A stretch of 64,000 nucleotides of DNA from Actinotalea alkalitolerans (lineage in GTDB: Bacteria > Actinomycetota > Actinomycetes > Actinomycetales > Cellulomonadaceae), in contig NZ_JAMBPP010000003.1 of NCBI RefSeq assembly GCF_023369855.1, positions 186,001 through 250,000 on the forward strand, written 5' to 3'. Positions 20,555 through 29,289 of the stretch are shown here, one piece after another. Made by a program: the position numbers and the translations under genes. The notes under the pieces were generated by a model. It made no database searches. It worked only from the letters and a program-made list of their open reading frames with translations, and was not told the DNA's origin. Numbering within the stretch: the stretch's first letter is position 1; every line of letters begins with the position of its first letter.

Positions 20555-22336
20555 TCACCGCCTCCCGACGGGTGCGGTTCCCGGGTGGTCGACGGCGGTG
20601 TGCGGTGCGGTCATGGGTCGGCGCTCCTGGTGGTCGTGCGGTCGCGGGTCGTGCAGGTCGTGATCCCGGGTCAGCCGGGGAAGCGAGGCGAGCAGCCGCC
20701 GGGTGTAGGGCGCCTGCGGGTCGGTGAACATGTCGTCGGCGTCGCCCTCCTCCACCACCCGTCCGTCCTTCATCACCAGGACGCGGTCACACATGTGGTG
20801 GATCACCCCGAGATCGTGGGAGATGAACAGGTACGCGACCCCGAGCTCCTCCTGGAGGTCGGTGAGCAGGTCGAGGACCTGCGCCTGGACCGAGACGTCC
20901 AGGGCCGAGACCGGTTCGTCGCACACGATGACGTCGGGGCGGGGCGCCAGCGCGCGGGCGATCGCGACGCGCTGCCGCTGACCACCGGACAGGTGCAGCG
21001 GGGACCTGCCCAGGTGCTCCTCGCCCATGCCGACCAGCTCGAGCAGCTCGCGAGAGCGCCCGCGCAGGTCACCGCCGCCGTCCGGGCCGGTTCGCAGAGC
21101 GTCGCCGAGGATCCTCGCGACGTCCCACCGGGGGTCGAACGAGCTGAGCGGGTCCTGGTAGACGACCCCGACGCGACGGCGCGACGGACGGCGCGCGGCA
21201 CGGGACGCCCGGGTCCACGGGGCCCCGTCGAGGCGTACCTCACCCGCGTCCGGCTCGAGCATCGCCAGGGCCAGACGAGCCGTCGTGGTCTTGCCGGACC
21301 CGGACTCCCCCACGATCCCCAGGGTCTGGGCGGGGAAGAGCTCGAAGGAGACGTCGTCGACGACGGTGCGGTCGACCCCGTCGGGCCCACGGAAGCTCTT
21401 GACGAGTCCTGAGGCGGTCAGCAGGGCGCGTCGTGGACCGCCGCTCGGAACCGTCGCGGGGACCGGTCGCCGGCGGGGTGTCGGCGACAGCCGCGTGCCC
21501 TTCGTGCGTTCGCTCGGGACGGCGTCGAGCAGCGCCCGGGTGTACTCGTGCTGCGGCCGGTTCAGGACGTCCTGGGCCGCCCCGTGCTCGACGACCTCAC
21601 CGGCCCGCATCACGCAGACCTCGTCGGCCAGCCGCGCGACCACCGAGAGGTCGTGGCTGATCAGCAGGACCGCCTTGCCCCGCTGCTTGGTCTGTGCGAG
21701 GAGGTCCAGGACCTGTGCCTGGACCGTGACGTCCAGGGCCGTCGTCGGTTCGTCGGCGATGACCAGCCTGGGGTCCAGTGCGAGAGCCGTCGCGATGAGG
21801 GCCCGCTGACGCAGACCGCCGGAGAGCTCGTAGGGGCGTTGCCGGGCACACAGGTCCGGATCCGGGATCCCCACGTCACGCAGCACCTCCAGGACCCTGC
21901 GGCGACGCTCGTCGCGTGAGCCCCGTCGGTGCAGGCGCAGCGGCTCGTCGACCTCGGCGCCCACGGTGCGGAACTGGTCCAGGGAGACCAGGGCGTCCTG
22001 CAGGACGAACCCGATCTGAGCGCCGCGGACCCGCTGCCACTGCCGGGGACGCAGGCCCTGCAGCTCCCGCCCGTCGAGCTCGAGCCGGTCAGCCTCGACC
22101 CGGGCACCCGCGCCCGTGAGCCCGACGAGCGTCCGGGCGGTCACGCTCTTGCCCGAGCCGGACTCCCCGACGATCGCCAGGCACCGTCCCTGCTCGAGGT
22201 TGAAGGAGATCCCCCGCACCACCGGGGCGACCGCTCCGTCCCGGACGAACCCCACCCGGAGGTTCTCGACGCGCAGCAGCGCGGGCGCTGGCTCCAGGGT
22301 CCGGGTTCGCTGCAGGTCTGGTGCGAGGGTGGTCAT
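20555..22336 (-). CDS. fused dual ATP-binding protein of an Opp/Dpp-type ABC importer
   Basis: One 593-aa chain with two complete ABC domains (DppD-like about 20-280 and DppF-like about 295-560). Each has Walker A (GESGSGKSVT; GESGSGKTTT), an ABC signature (LSGGLRQRA; LSGGQRQRV) and Walker B ending DEPTTALD or DEPVSALD. It powers uptake through the two permeases upstream. The start ATG overlaps the preceding permease stop. A short His/Asp/Pro-rich tail (RDHDLHDPRPHDHQERRP) follows the second domain. Confidence 0.92.
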   Translation of the reverse strand: MTTLAPDLQRTRTLEPAPALLRVENLRVGFVRDGAVAPVVRGISFNLEQGRCLAIVGESGSGKSVTARTLVGLTGAGARVEADRLELDGRELQGLRPRQWQRVRGAQIGFVLQDALVSLDQFRTVGAEVDEPLRLHRRGSRDERRRRVLEVLRDVGIPDPDLCARQRPYELSGGLRQRALIATALALDPRLVIADEPTTALDVTVQAQVLDLLAQTKQRGKAVLLISHDLSVVARLADEVCVMRAGEVVEHGAAQDVLNRPQHEYTRALLDAVPSERTKGTRLSPTPRRRPVPATVPSGGPRRALLTASGLVKSFRGPDGVDRTVVDDVSFELFPAQTLGIVGESGSGKTTTARLALAMLEPDAGEVRLDGAPWTRASRAARRPSRRRVGVVYQDPLSSFDPRWDVARILGDALRTGPDGGGDLRGRSRELLELVGMGEEHLGRSPLHLSGGQRQRVAIARALAPRPDVIVCDEPVSALDVSVQAQVLDLLTDLQEELGVAYLFISHDLGVIHHMCDRVLVMKDGRVVEEGDADDMFTDPQAPYTRRLLASLPRLTRDHDLHDPRPHDHQERRPMTAPHTAVDHPGTAPVGRR

Positions 22337-23190
22337 CGGTCTGCTCCTTCGAGGCTCTTCTGGAGGGTGCGTCCGAGCGATGTCGCGGCGACCGCGACCA
22401 GGACGATGGCAAGTCCAGGCATGACCTCGAGCCACCAGGCGTGCGTGATGTACATCCGGCCGGCCTCCAGGAGCGCACCCCACTCGGCCGCGGGCGGCGC
22501 GACGCCCATGCCGAGGAAGGCCAGACCCGAGGCCCAGACGATGGACTGACCGATGCCGAGGGTGAACAGCGCCAGGAGCGGGCGGACCGCGTTGGGGAAG
22601 ACGTGCTGGGCGACCACCCGCGCACGGCCGTGCCCGAGGGCGCAAGCCGCCTCGACGTAGGCCTCCTGCCGGACCGCGAGCACCTGACCACGCACCATGC
22701 GCGCGTAGCCCGGTGCTGAGCCGACCCCCACGGCGATGATCAGCGTGGTGCTGGACGGCCCCCGCACCGCGACGAGCAGCAGCGCCAGGAGCATGACGGG
22801 AAAGGCGAAGGTGACCTCGAGGGCCGCGCCGACGAGACGGTCGACCACCCGCCCCCCGAGGCCCGCCAGGAAGCCGAGCAGCACGGCGATCCCCATCGCG
22901 AGCGCGGTCGCACCGAGCCCGATCGTCAACGACTCACGCGCCCCGTAGACGATGCGTGTGTACAGGTCACGACCCGACTGGTCGGTTCCGAGCAGGTGGG
23001 CGAAGGACGGTGGCTGCAGCGCGCGGGCGAGCTGGATGGCCGTCGGGTCGCCCGACGTGAGCAGCGCCGGCTGCAGCGCGGCCACGGCCACGAAGGTCAG
23101 CACGGCGACCGAGACCACGGGGACCACGCCCGGGTGCCGTGCCCTGCCCCGGGGGAGTCGGGTCCTTCCGGTGCGCGTCGTCGTGGTCAT
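22333..23190 (-). CDS. Opp/Dpp-type ABC transporter permease (DppC-like)
   Basis: Inner-membrane permease, 285 aa, about six helices. It has the DppC-type N-terminal stretch FAHLLGTDQSGRDLYTRIV (about 74-92) and the EAA loop EAACALGHGRARVVAQHVFPNA (about 185-206) that contacts the ATPase. The start ATG at 23190 overlaps the stop of the other permease (ATGA). It works with the permease at 23187-24194. Confidence 0.93.
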   Translation of the reverse strand: MTTTTRTGRTRLPRGRARHPGVVPVVSVAVLTFVAVAALQPALLTSGDPTAIQLARALQPPSFAHLLGTDQSGRDLYTRIVYGARESLTIGLGATALAMGIAVLLGFLAGLGGRVVDRLVGAALEVTFAFPVMLLALLLVAVRGPSSTTLIIAVGVGSAPGYARMVRGQVLAVRQEAYVEAACALGHGRARVVAQHVFPNAVRPLLALFTLGIGQSIVWASGLAFLGMGVAPPAAEWGALLEAGRMYITHAWWLEVMPGLAIVLVAVAATSLGRTLQKSLEGADR

Positions 23191-24194
23191 GCGGCACGCC
23201 TCCTGGGGTCGACGGCCGTGTAGGCGAGGTCGACGAGCACGTTCGCGACGACGTAGACCAGTGCGACGAAGACGACGACGCCTGCCACGACCGGGAGGTC
23301 GCGGGCGTTGACCGCGCTCACCAGGACCTGTCCGAGGCCGGGCCGGGAGAAGACCGACTCGACGATCACCGCACCCGAGAGCAGGGCGCCCAGGGCCCAT
23401 CCGGACAGGGTGATCGGTGGGATGACCGCGTGCCGCAGCACGTGGCGCAGGCGCACGCCCGTCTCGCTCATCCCCCGTGCCCGTGCGGAGGTCACGAACG
23501 GCTGCTGCAGGACGCGCTCGAACTCGTCACGGGTGGCCTGCCCGAGGAAGCCGGCCAACGGGATCGCCAGGGTCAGGACGGGAAGGACGGAGGTCGCCAG
23601 GTCGGACCCGCCCATGACGGGGAACCATCGGAGGTGGACGGCGAAGACCACCAGCAGGATCACGCCGAGCCAGTAGTGCGGCAGGCTCGCGGACAGGGCC
23701 TCCAGACCCGACCCCAGCGCGGTCACCGTGCGGCCGCGTCCCGCGGTGAGCAGCACGGTGACCAGCGAGATCAGCCAGGCGACGACGAGCGCACCGCCGG
23801 CCAGCTGGACGGTCGGGACCAGCTGCTCGACGATCACCTCAGTGACCGGGGAGTGCAGCTGGTACGAGGTCCCGAGGTCACCGCGGACCAGACCTCCCAC
23901 GAACGACAGGTACTGCACGACGAGCGGCTCGTCGAAGCCGTACCGGGCGTTGATGGGAGCGAGCTCCGCCTCGGTGCGTTCGACCGCCTGTCCCGTGCTG
24001 GTGTTGAGCAGGAGCGTCGCCCGGTCACCGGGCATGAGGGCCTGGACACCGAAGACGACGGTGGCGGCGCCGAGCAGGACGAGCACCGCGGTCGCGACCC
24101 TGGTCAGGCACCGGCGGGCGACCGCCGCTGTCTTCTCGCGCCGGCGCGGGTCGAGGTGTGCCGCGGTCGGTGCCACGGCCGTCGCGGTGGTCAT
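23187..24194 (-). CDS. Opp/Dpp-type ABC transporter permease (DppB-like)
   Basis: Inner-membrane permease, 335 aa. DppB-type features are the large first periplasmic loop with INARYGFDEPLVVQYLSFVG and the EAA region TSARARGMSETGVRLRHVLRHA, followed by GALLSGAVIVESVFSRPGLG. It overlaps the substrate-binding protein gene by 4 bp (ATGA at 24191-24194), so the operon is translationally coupled. Confidence 0.93.
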   Translation of the reverse strand: MTTATAVAPTAAHLDPRRREKTAAVARRCLTRVATAVLVLLGAATVVFGVQALMPGDRATLLLNTSTGQAVERTEAELAPINARYGFDEPLVVQYLSFVGGLVRGDLGTSYQLHSPVTEVIVEQLVPTVQLAGGALVVAWLISLVTVLLTAGRGRTVTALGSGLEALSASLPHYWLGVILLVVFAVHLRWFPVMGGSDLATSVLPVLTLAIPLAGFLGQATRDEFERVLQQPFVTSARARGMSETGVRLRHVLRHAVIPPITLSGWALGALLSGAVIVESVFSRPGLGQVLVSAVNARDLPVVAGVVVFVALVYVVANVLVDLAYTAVDPRRRAA

Positions 24195-25891
24195 TCGACG
24201 AAGTAGGCGTCGTGGAACACCGGCTCACCCTGCGAGTCCTCGAGCCACACGTCTCGCAGCTGCGGGGCGACGGCGATCGAGGTCGTCTGGGTGTAGAGAC
24301 CGATGCTCGCGGCGTCCTCGCTGATGATCCGCTGGGCCTGCCCGTACAGGCGGTCCTGCGCGGCGCGGTCCAGCGTCGAGTTCGCCTCGAGGATGATCTG
24401 CTCGAGCTCGGGGTTGTTGTAGAAGCTCGAGTTGCTGAAGTTCGGGCGGCTCTCGAGGTGCTGGCGGAAGGTGATCAGGAGCACCCCGGAGGTGGGGCTG
24501 GTCCAGTACCCGGGCTTGGCGTCGTAGGACTCGGGCGAGGAGTACGTGCCGGAGAACAGCTCGTCCCGCGTCGCCGGGACCAGGACCACCCGGAACCCCG
24601 CGGACTTGGCCTGCTCCTGGAGGTTCTGGAGCACGGTGGCCCCTTCGGCGGTGATGATCGACCCCGCGCCGTAGACCACCCTGATCTCGAGCTCCTCGCC
24701 GTCCTTGGACCGGACGCCGTCGGGTCCGACGTCGACCCAGCCCGCGGCCAGGAGGAGCTCGACGGCCCTCTCGGGGTCGTGCGGGTAGTCGTCGGCGACG
24801 CCCGCGTCGTACCCGGGTGTGCTCTGGCTGATCGAGCCGTTGCCCTCGTAGGGGATCACCCCGTGGAACGCGCTGGTCACCGCGGCCTCACGGTCGGTGG
24901 CGTGCGCGAGGGCCTGGCGGACGCGGACGTCGGCGAGCGGGCCGTGCACCGTGTTCAGGCCCAGCGCGACGGGTCGTCCCGGGGTGATGTACTGCTGGAC
25001 GTCGAACAGCTCCTGGGCTGCCGCCCACTGCGGTGTCGGGACGTCGTAGATGACGTGGGCGCCACCGGTCGTCAGGGCGCCGTACCGGGCCACCGGGTCG
25101 TGGACGAACCGCCACTCGATCCCGTCGACGTACGCGGGGCCGTCGTGCTTGGCGTTGGCCGGGGCCGAGGTGTACCCCGGGTTGGTCACGAACGTGACGC
25201 TGCTGCCGCGGTCCCATCGCTCCACGACGAACGGTCCGCTGCCCACCGGCTCGTCGCAGTTGATCTCCGACCCGCGTGCCAGCGCCGTCGGCGACTGGAT
25301 GCCGAAGTACGCCTGGGAGAGCGCCGAGAGCAACGGCGAGTACGGCGCGGTCAGCGTGAGCTCGAACGTCGTCGGGTCCACCGCCCGGCCGGAGCCGTAG
25401 TAGTCGCCCAGGTAGGCCGCCACGGTCGAGTTGCCGCCCTCCTCGAGCCAGAAGGTGAAGTTCGACCTGACCGCGTCGGCATCCAGCGGTGTGCCGTCGG
25501 TGAAGGTCACGCCCTCCTTGAGCGTGAAGGTCCCGGTGAGCTGGTCCGCCGACACCTCCCAGCCGGTCGCGAGCCACGGGACGATCTGGCCGTCGTCGAC
25601 CTGCGAGACGAGGGAGTCCAGGACCTGGCGGGACAGGTACGCCTGCTGGACCCACCCTCCGTACAGGCAGGGCGGCTCCTGGTCGTGGGCGTAGACGATC
25701 GTCCCGCCGGACACCTGGGTGGCAGCCTGCGAGGAGACGACACCGGGGCCGGCAGCGCACGCGACGACGGTCGAGCCCAGCAGGGCCGCGACCATCGCGA
25801 CGAGAGCACGGTGGCGGAGCCGCGACGGCGTCACGGCGGGGTCGGATGGTCGGAGGTCGTCGGGTCGTGCGTCACCGGCTGGGCTCACCAT
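24191..25891 (-). CDS. substrate-binding lipoprotein of an Opp/Dpp-type ABC importer (SBP family 5)
   Basis: Periplasmic-side receptor anchored to the membrane, 566 aa. Lipobox TVVAC with lipidated Cys45, after a basic n-region and a hydrophobic stretch (about 29-44). Family 5 features are TGWEVSADQLTGTFTLKEGVTFTDGTPLDADAV and a C-terminal YGQAQRIISEDAASIGLY. The start at 25891 is chosen for its AGGAGA Shine-Dalgarno. First gene of the uptake operon that ends with the NtaA-like monooxygenase, so the ligand is probably that enzyme's substrate or a related compound rather than a peptide. Confidence 0.9.
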   Translation of the reverse strand: MVSPAGDARPDDLRPSDPAVTPSRLRHRALVAMVAALLGSTVVACAAGPGVVSSQAATQVSGGTIVYAHDQEPPCLYGGWVQQAYLSRQVLDSLVSQVDDGQIVPWLATGWEVSADQLTGTFTLKEGVTFTDGTPLDADAVRSNFTFWLEEGGNSTVAAYLGDYYGSGRAVDPTTFELTLTAPYSPLLSALSQAYFGIQSPTALARGSEINCDEPVGSGPFVVERWDRGSSVTFVTNPGYTSAPANAKHDGPAYVDGIEWRFVHDPVARYGALTTGGAHVIYDVPTPQWAAAQELFDVQQYITPGRPVALGLNTVHGPLADVRVRQALAHATDREAAVTSAFHGVIPYEGNGSISQSTPGYDAGVADDYPHDPERAVELLLAAGWVDVGPDGVRSKDGEELEIRVVYGAGSIITAEGATVLQNLQEQAKSAGFRVVLVPATRDELFSGTYSSPESYDAKPGYWTSPTSGVLLITFRQHLESRPNFSNSSFYNNPELEQIILEANSTLDRAAQDRLYGQAQRIISEDAASIGLYTQTTSIAVAPQLRDVWLEDSQGEPVFHDAYFVE

Positions 25892-26077
25892 GTCGGTCTT
25901 CTCCTCGGTCAGGGTCGCCACGAGGGGTGGCGGACGGTCGTCTGCGGGTACGGCGGAGCCCGTCCGGGGGGTCACGGACAGGCGGGTCGGTGGTCTGCGG
26001 GCGCACCCGGGGGCGCCCGGTGCGGTCACGGGTGCCGGGTGGCGGCGGGTGCCGGGGGGCGGCGGGGCGGGTGCCGC

Positions 26078-26105
26078 CCGTCCGGGAGCGCGTGCTCCCG
26101 GACGG
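26078..26105 (-). terminator. strong hairpin after the DszC-like gene
   Basis: Perfect 12-bp inverted repeat CCGTCCGGGAGC / GCTCCCGGACGG with a 4-nt loop (GCGT), 28 bp after the stop of the gene at 26133. No U-run, as is common for actinobacterial hairpins. It separates the two monooxygenase/reductase genes from the ABC operon. Confidence 0.7.
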
Positions 26106-26132
26106 ACGACACCTAGGGCATGGGACGACGCG

Positions 26133-27371
26133 TCACGTGTACCACGTCGGCTCCGGCACCTCGTCGAGGAGGGCGAAGACGCCCACCTCCCGCCGCTTGT
26201 AGGCGATCGGGTCGTGCAGGGAGTGCGTGCGGACGTTGCGCCAGAACCGGTCGAGCCCGACCGCGCTCGCTGTCGCGCGTGCCCCGGTGACCTCGTAGAC
26301 CCGGGTGCCGATCTCGAGGCCCACGTCGACGGCGCGCTGCTTGGCGGCGGCGATGAGGACCGCGACCTCCCCGCGGGCCCGCGGCGTCAGCCCGTCAGGG
26401 TCCAGGTGGAGCTCCTCGATGGCATCGCCGGCCTGGTCGGCCAGGGCCTGCGCCGCCCAGAGCTTGGACTGCAGGTCCCCGTAGGTGTCCAGGATGTAGG
26501 GCTCGTCCGCGGCCCGCTCGCGATCGTCACCCCCGTAGGGCCAGGGTCGCGTCCGCTCCCGGGTGTACTCCAGGGCGGTCTGCAGCCCGCCCGAGGCGAT
26601 CCCCAGGTAGAAGCTGGTGAAGACCAGCTGGATCGCGGGGAGTGTGAGGGTGTTGTAGGTGCGCGGACGGAACTGCTTGTCGACCCAGCCGAGGGCCGCG
26701 GACCACGGCAGGACCACGTCGGTGACCGTCACGCTGCCGGACTCGGTGAGCCGCTGGCCCAGGGCGTCCCAGCCGTCGTGGAAGGTGATGCCCGGGTGGT
26801 CGGAGGGAGCGAGGGCGAAGATGTGCTCGTCGTGGCCGGCGACCGCCGCCTCGAGCCAGGTGACGTCGGAGACCTTCGACCCGGTCGAGAAGGTCTTCGC
26901 GCCCGTGAACGACAGGTCGTCGCCGGTGTCGACCGCGATCAGGTCGTCGTCACGCGGGTTGACGGCTCCGCCGAAGAACCAGCCCTCGCGGGTAGAGGTC
27001 GCGATGATCTGCTCGGCCTGGCCGAGGGTCCCGTAGAAGGCCGGAAGCTGCGACCACAGGTAGTGGTACCCGAGCAGCTGCCCGATCGAGCCGTCCCCCG
27101 CCGCGACCCGGCGGATCACCTGGTACGCGGTCGCCCAGCTCTGCCCGGCGCCCCCCTGCGGGGCCGGACCGAGCAGGGTGACCAGCCCGGACTGCTTGAG
27201 CAGGCCGACCTCGTCGTACGGGGTCAGCAGCTCGCGGTCCCGCTGGACCGCGTCGACCGCAAGGATCGCGGCGACCTCCTCGGCCCTGCGGATCCACTGC
27301 TGCGGTGTCGCGGGCCGCTCGCGGTCCGCCCAGGGCGAGGCCGCGACGGCCTGCGCTGTGGTGATGGTCAT
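26133..27371 (-). CDS. acyl-CoA dehydrogenase-fold FMN monooxygenase, DszC/SfnB-like
   Basis: Flavin enzyme of the acyl-CoA dehydrogenase fold, 412 aa. Relatives include dibenzothiophene monooxygenase DszC and the sulfur-acquisition oxidoreductases (SfnB/SfnC). Visible are GGAGQSWATAYQVIRRVAAGDGSIGQLLGYHY (about 71-102), FTGAKTFSTGS (about 155-165) and the C-terminal DRFWRNVRTHSLHDPIAYKRREVG, with the HSLHDP signature typical of the DszC branch. The start ATG at 27371 follows AGGGGGA; an in-frame GTG/ATG further upstream is less likely. It lies 72 bp downstream of the FMN reductase gene. Confidence 0.85.
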   Translation of the reverse strand: MTITTAQAVAASPWADRERPATPQQWIRRAEEVAAILAVDAVQRDRELLTPYDEVGLLKQSGLVTLLGPAPQGGAGQSWATAYQVIRRVAAGDGSIGQLLGYHYLWSQLPAFYGTLGQAEQIIATSTREGWFFGGAVNPRDDDLIAVDTGDDLSFTGAKTFSTGSKVSDVTWLEAAVAGHDEHIFALAPSDHPGITFHDGWDALGQRLTESGSVTVTDVVLPWSAALGWVDKQFRPRTYNTLTLPAIQLVFTSFYLGIASGGLQTALEYTRERTRPWPYGGDDRERAADEPYILDTYGDLQSKLWAAQALADQAGDAIEELHLDPDGLTPRARGEVAVLIAAAKQRAVDVGLEIGTRVYEVTGARATASAVGLDRFWRNVRTHSLHDPIAYKRREVGVFALLDEVPEPTWYT

Positions 27372-27443
27372 GAGTTCCCCCTGCATGGTGTGGTGACACC
27401 CCACGGCGGCGCCGCGGGACGGATCGGTCCGGTCGGTGCCGGA

Positions 27444-28022
27444 TCAGGCGGAGGCGGCGACGTAGGCCGCCGTCTGGCGAGGGACCTGGACGACGTCGCC
27501 CAGGGCCGCACGGAAGGCCTCGGCGGTGCGCGCCACGCACTGCCGGGTCGCGTCGGCGACCAGCACGGGCCCCCCGGAGAGGTGGTCGATGTCGGTGTCG
27601 AGCACGAACCGTCCGGTGGTGATGTGCCGCGCTCCGAGCGAGACGAGGACCGGTCGCAGCGAGTAGTCGATCGCGAGGAGGTGGGCCACCGTGCCTCCGG
27701 TCGCGAGCGGGAGCACGGCCTTGCCCTGCAGCGCCGACTGCGGGAGGAGGTCGAGGAAGACCTTGAGCAGCCCCGAGTACGAGGCCTTGTAGATCGGCGT
27801 GGCCACGATGAGGGAGTCCGCGCCGATCACCGCGCGGACGGCGTGGGCGATGTCCGGGTCGGTGGTGTCGGCACTCAGCAGGGCCCCCGCCGGGAGCTCG
27901 CGCAGGTGGATCACCTGGACGTCGTGGCCGTCGGCGGCCAGCTCGTCACCGACGTGCAGGGCCAGCGCGGAGGTCCGGGAGCGGGCGGACGGGCTGCCGG
28001 TGAGGATCAGGATGGAGGCCAT
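27444..28022 (-). CDS. ssuE: NAD(P)H-dependent FMN reductase, SsuE/MsuE type
   Basis: Supplies reduced FMN to partner monooxygenases, flavodoxin-like fold, 192 aa. ILTGSPSARSRTSALA (about 6-21) is the FMN phosphate-binding loop. TPIYKASYSGLLKVFLDLLP (about 74-93) is the SsuE signature. It is the first gene of a short operon with the DszC-like enzyme and stands upstream of the transporter/NtaA operon. The symbol reflects family and context; the exact orthology (SsuE or MsuE) is not settled. Confidence 0.88.
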   Translation of the reverse strand: MASILILTGSPSARSRTSALALHVGDELAADGHDVQVIHLRELPAGALLSADTTDPDIAHAVRAVIGADSLIVATPIYKASYSGLLKVFLDLLPQSALQGKAVLPLATGGTVAHLLAIDYSLRPVLVSLGARHITTGRFVLDTDIDHLSGGPVLVADATRQCVARTAEAFRAALGDVVQVPRQTAAYVAASA

Positions 28023-28533
28023 CGGTCGTGTCCTTCGGTCGGGACGAGGCAGAGCGTCGTCCGGTGCGGGTGGTGAGGGTCAGGAGGGGTCGGGGGGCGG
28101 GGTCGAGAGGTGCACCCGAGCGACCCCGAGGTTGCACGGAGGTGCACGGAGGTGCACGGAGGGCACGCGACGCCCAGGATCGGACGGGCGCGCGCCGCTC
28201 TCCACCGGGGAGCGGGTGGGGGACCCCGGGGTCGACGATGCGAGGCGGGGTCCTGGGGGAAGGGGAGCTACGGCCTCCGGTGCTGGTCCACCGAGCGGTG
28301 GACGGGCTGACCTGTGGTCAGCGACCGGGAGGGGGCGACGTGAGGTCGCAGGCGGGTCGTGTCAGAGACAGGACGCGGCCGAGGCTCCCGCGGACATGCA
28401 CATTCGTGCAGCGCAGTGGTTGCGCGTCACGGTCGGCAGCCGGTCGGAAGTCATGGCATGACCATGACAGGAGTCACCCCTGCGACCAAGGGCCCATTCG
28501 CATGGTGAGACGCGTCTCAGGATGCGAGCAGCG
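28023..28533. other. 511-bp non-coding region with clustered repeats upstream of ssuE
   Basis: I see no convincing gene here: the open frames on both strands are low-complexity Arg/Gly/Pro artefacts. The region holds three tandem 10-bp repeats (28131-28160) and several inverted repeats: TGCAC-ATTC-GTGCA (28397-28410), GCGCA-GTGGT-TGCGC (28411-28425), GTCATGG-CATGA-CCATGAC (28450-28468) and TGAGACGCGTCTCA (28506-28519). It lies upstream of ssuE and downstream of the SDR gene, so it probably contains the sulfur-cluster promoter and regulator sites. Confidence 0.6.
28131..28160. repeat. three tandem 10-bp repeats upstream of ssuE
   Basis: GTTGCACGGA, GGTGCACGGA and GGTGCACGGA in direct succession, each one helical turn long, about 110-140 bp upstream of the ssuE start. 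A partial related copy, GGTGCACCC, sits at 28109-28117. Such helically phased repeats can bind a regulator cooperatively. They may also be simple slippage. Confidence 0.6.
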
Positions 28534-29289
28534 TCAGGCGCGGCGGGCGACCGTGGTGTTGGAGGCCTGGGCGCGAGGGCGCACCACCATCGAGTCGATG
28601 TTGACGTGGTGCGGACGGGTCAGCGCCCAGACGATCGCGTCGGCGACGTCGTCCGCGACCAGCGGTTGGTCGACCCCCGCGTAGACGGCATCCGCCGCGG
28701 CCCGGTCGCCGCGGAACCGGGTCAACGAGAACTCCTCGGTGTGCACCATCCCGGGAGCGATCTCGATCACCCGCACCGGCTCCCCCACCAGCTCGAGCCG
28801 CAGGGTCGCGGCGATCTGACGCTCGGCGTGCTTGGCCGCGACGTAGCCGCCACCCCCGGGGTAGGTGCCGTGGGCAGCGGTCGAGGTCAGCACGAGAACG
28901 TCACCGCGGCCCGAGGCCCGCAGCGCCGGCAGGAAGCCCTGGGTCACCCGCAGCGTGCCGAGCACGTTGAGCTCGTACATCTGGCGCCAGTCCGCGAGCG
29001 AGCCGCTCGCCACCGGGTCGGTACCCAGGGCCCCGCCGGCGTTGTTCACCACCGCGTGGACCGGTCCGCCGTCGACGACCTCGGCGACCAGCGCGGCGAC
29101 GTCCTCGTCCGAGGTCACGTCTGCTGGGCGGGCCACCGCACCGGTCTGCCGGGCGAGGTCCGCGAGCCGGTCGGCCCGCCGCGCCACCGCGACGACCTCC
29201 CACCCCTCGGCGCGCAGGCGGCGCACCGTGGCGGCACCGATCCCCGACGACGCACCGGTCACCACGGCACGCAGCACCTGCTCGGTCAC
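28534..29289 (-). CDS. YdfG-like short-chain dehydrogenase, probable malonic semialdehyde reductase
   Basis: Classical SDR, 251 aa. NAD(P) motif TGASSGIG (11-18), NNAG (82-85), catalytic Ser136, Tyr149 and Lys153 (YVAAK). The C-terminal part IAPGMVHTEEFSLTRFRGD...HVNIDSMVVRPRAQ closely follows E. coli YdfG, which reduces malonic semialdehyde and 3-hydroxy acids with NADP(H). The start is GTG at 29289, after a strong AAGGAG and overlapping the aminotransferase stop (GTGA). In this cluster it can remove the malonic semialdehyde made by the aminotransferase. Confidence 0.82.
   Translation of the reverse strand: MTEQVLRAVVTGASSGIGAATVRRLRAEGWEVVAVARRADRLADLARQTGAVARPADVTSDEDVAALVAEVVDGGPVHAVVNNAGGALGTDPVASGSLADWRQMYELNVLGTLRVTQGFLPALRASGRGDVLVLTSTAAHGTYPGGGGYVAAKHAERQIAATLRLELVGEPVRVIEIAPGMVHTEEFSLTRFRGDRAAADAVYAGVDQPLVADDVADAIVWALTRPHHVNIDSMVVRPRAQASNTTVARRA

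Noticed and set aside
28131-28160. Tandem repeats considered as a CRISPR array
   Set aside because: Repeats are 10 bp, directly adjacent without spacers, and no cas genes are present.
28028-28684. Plus-strand frame through the repeat-rich gap
   Set aside because: Arg/Gly-rich, includes the tandem repeats and runs antisense into the SDR gene; no start signal.
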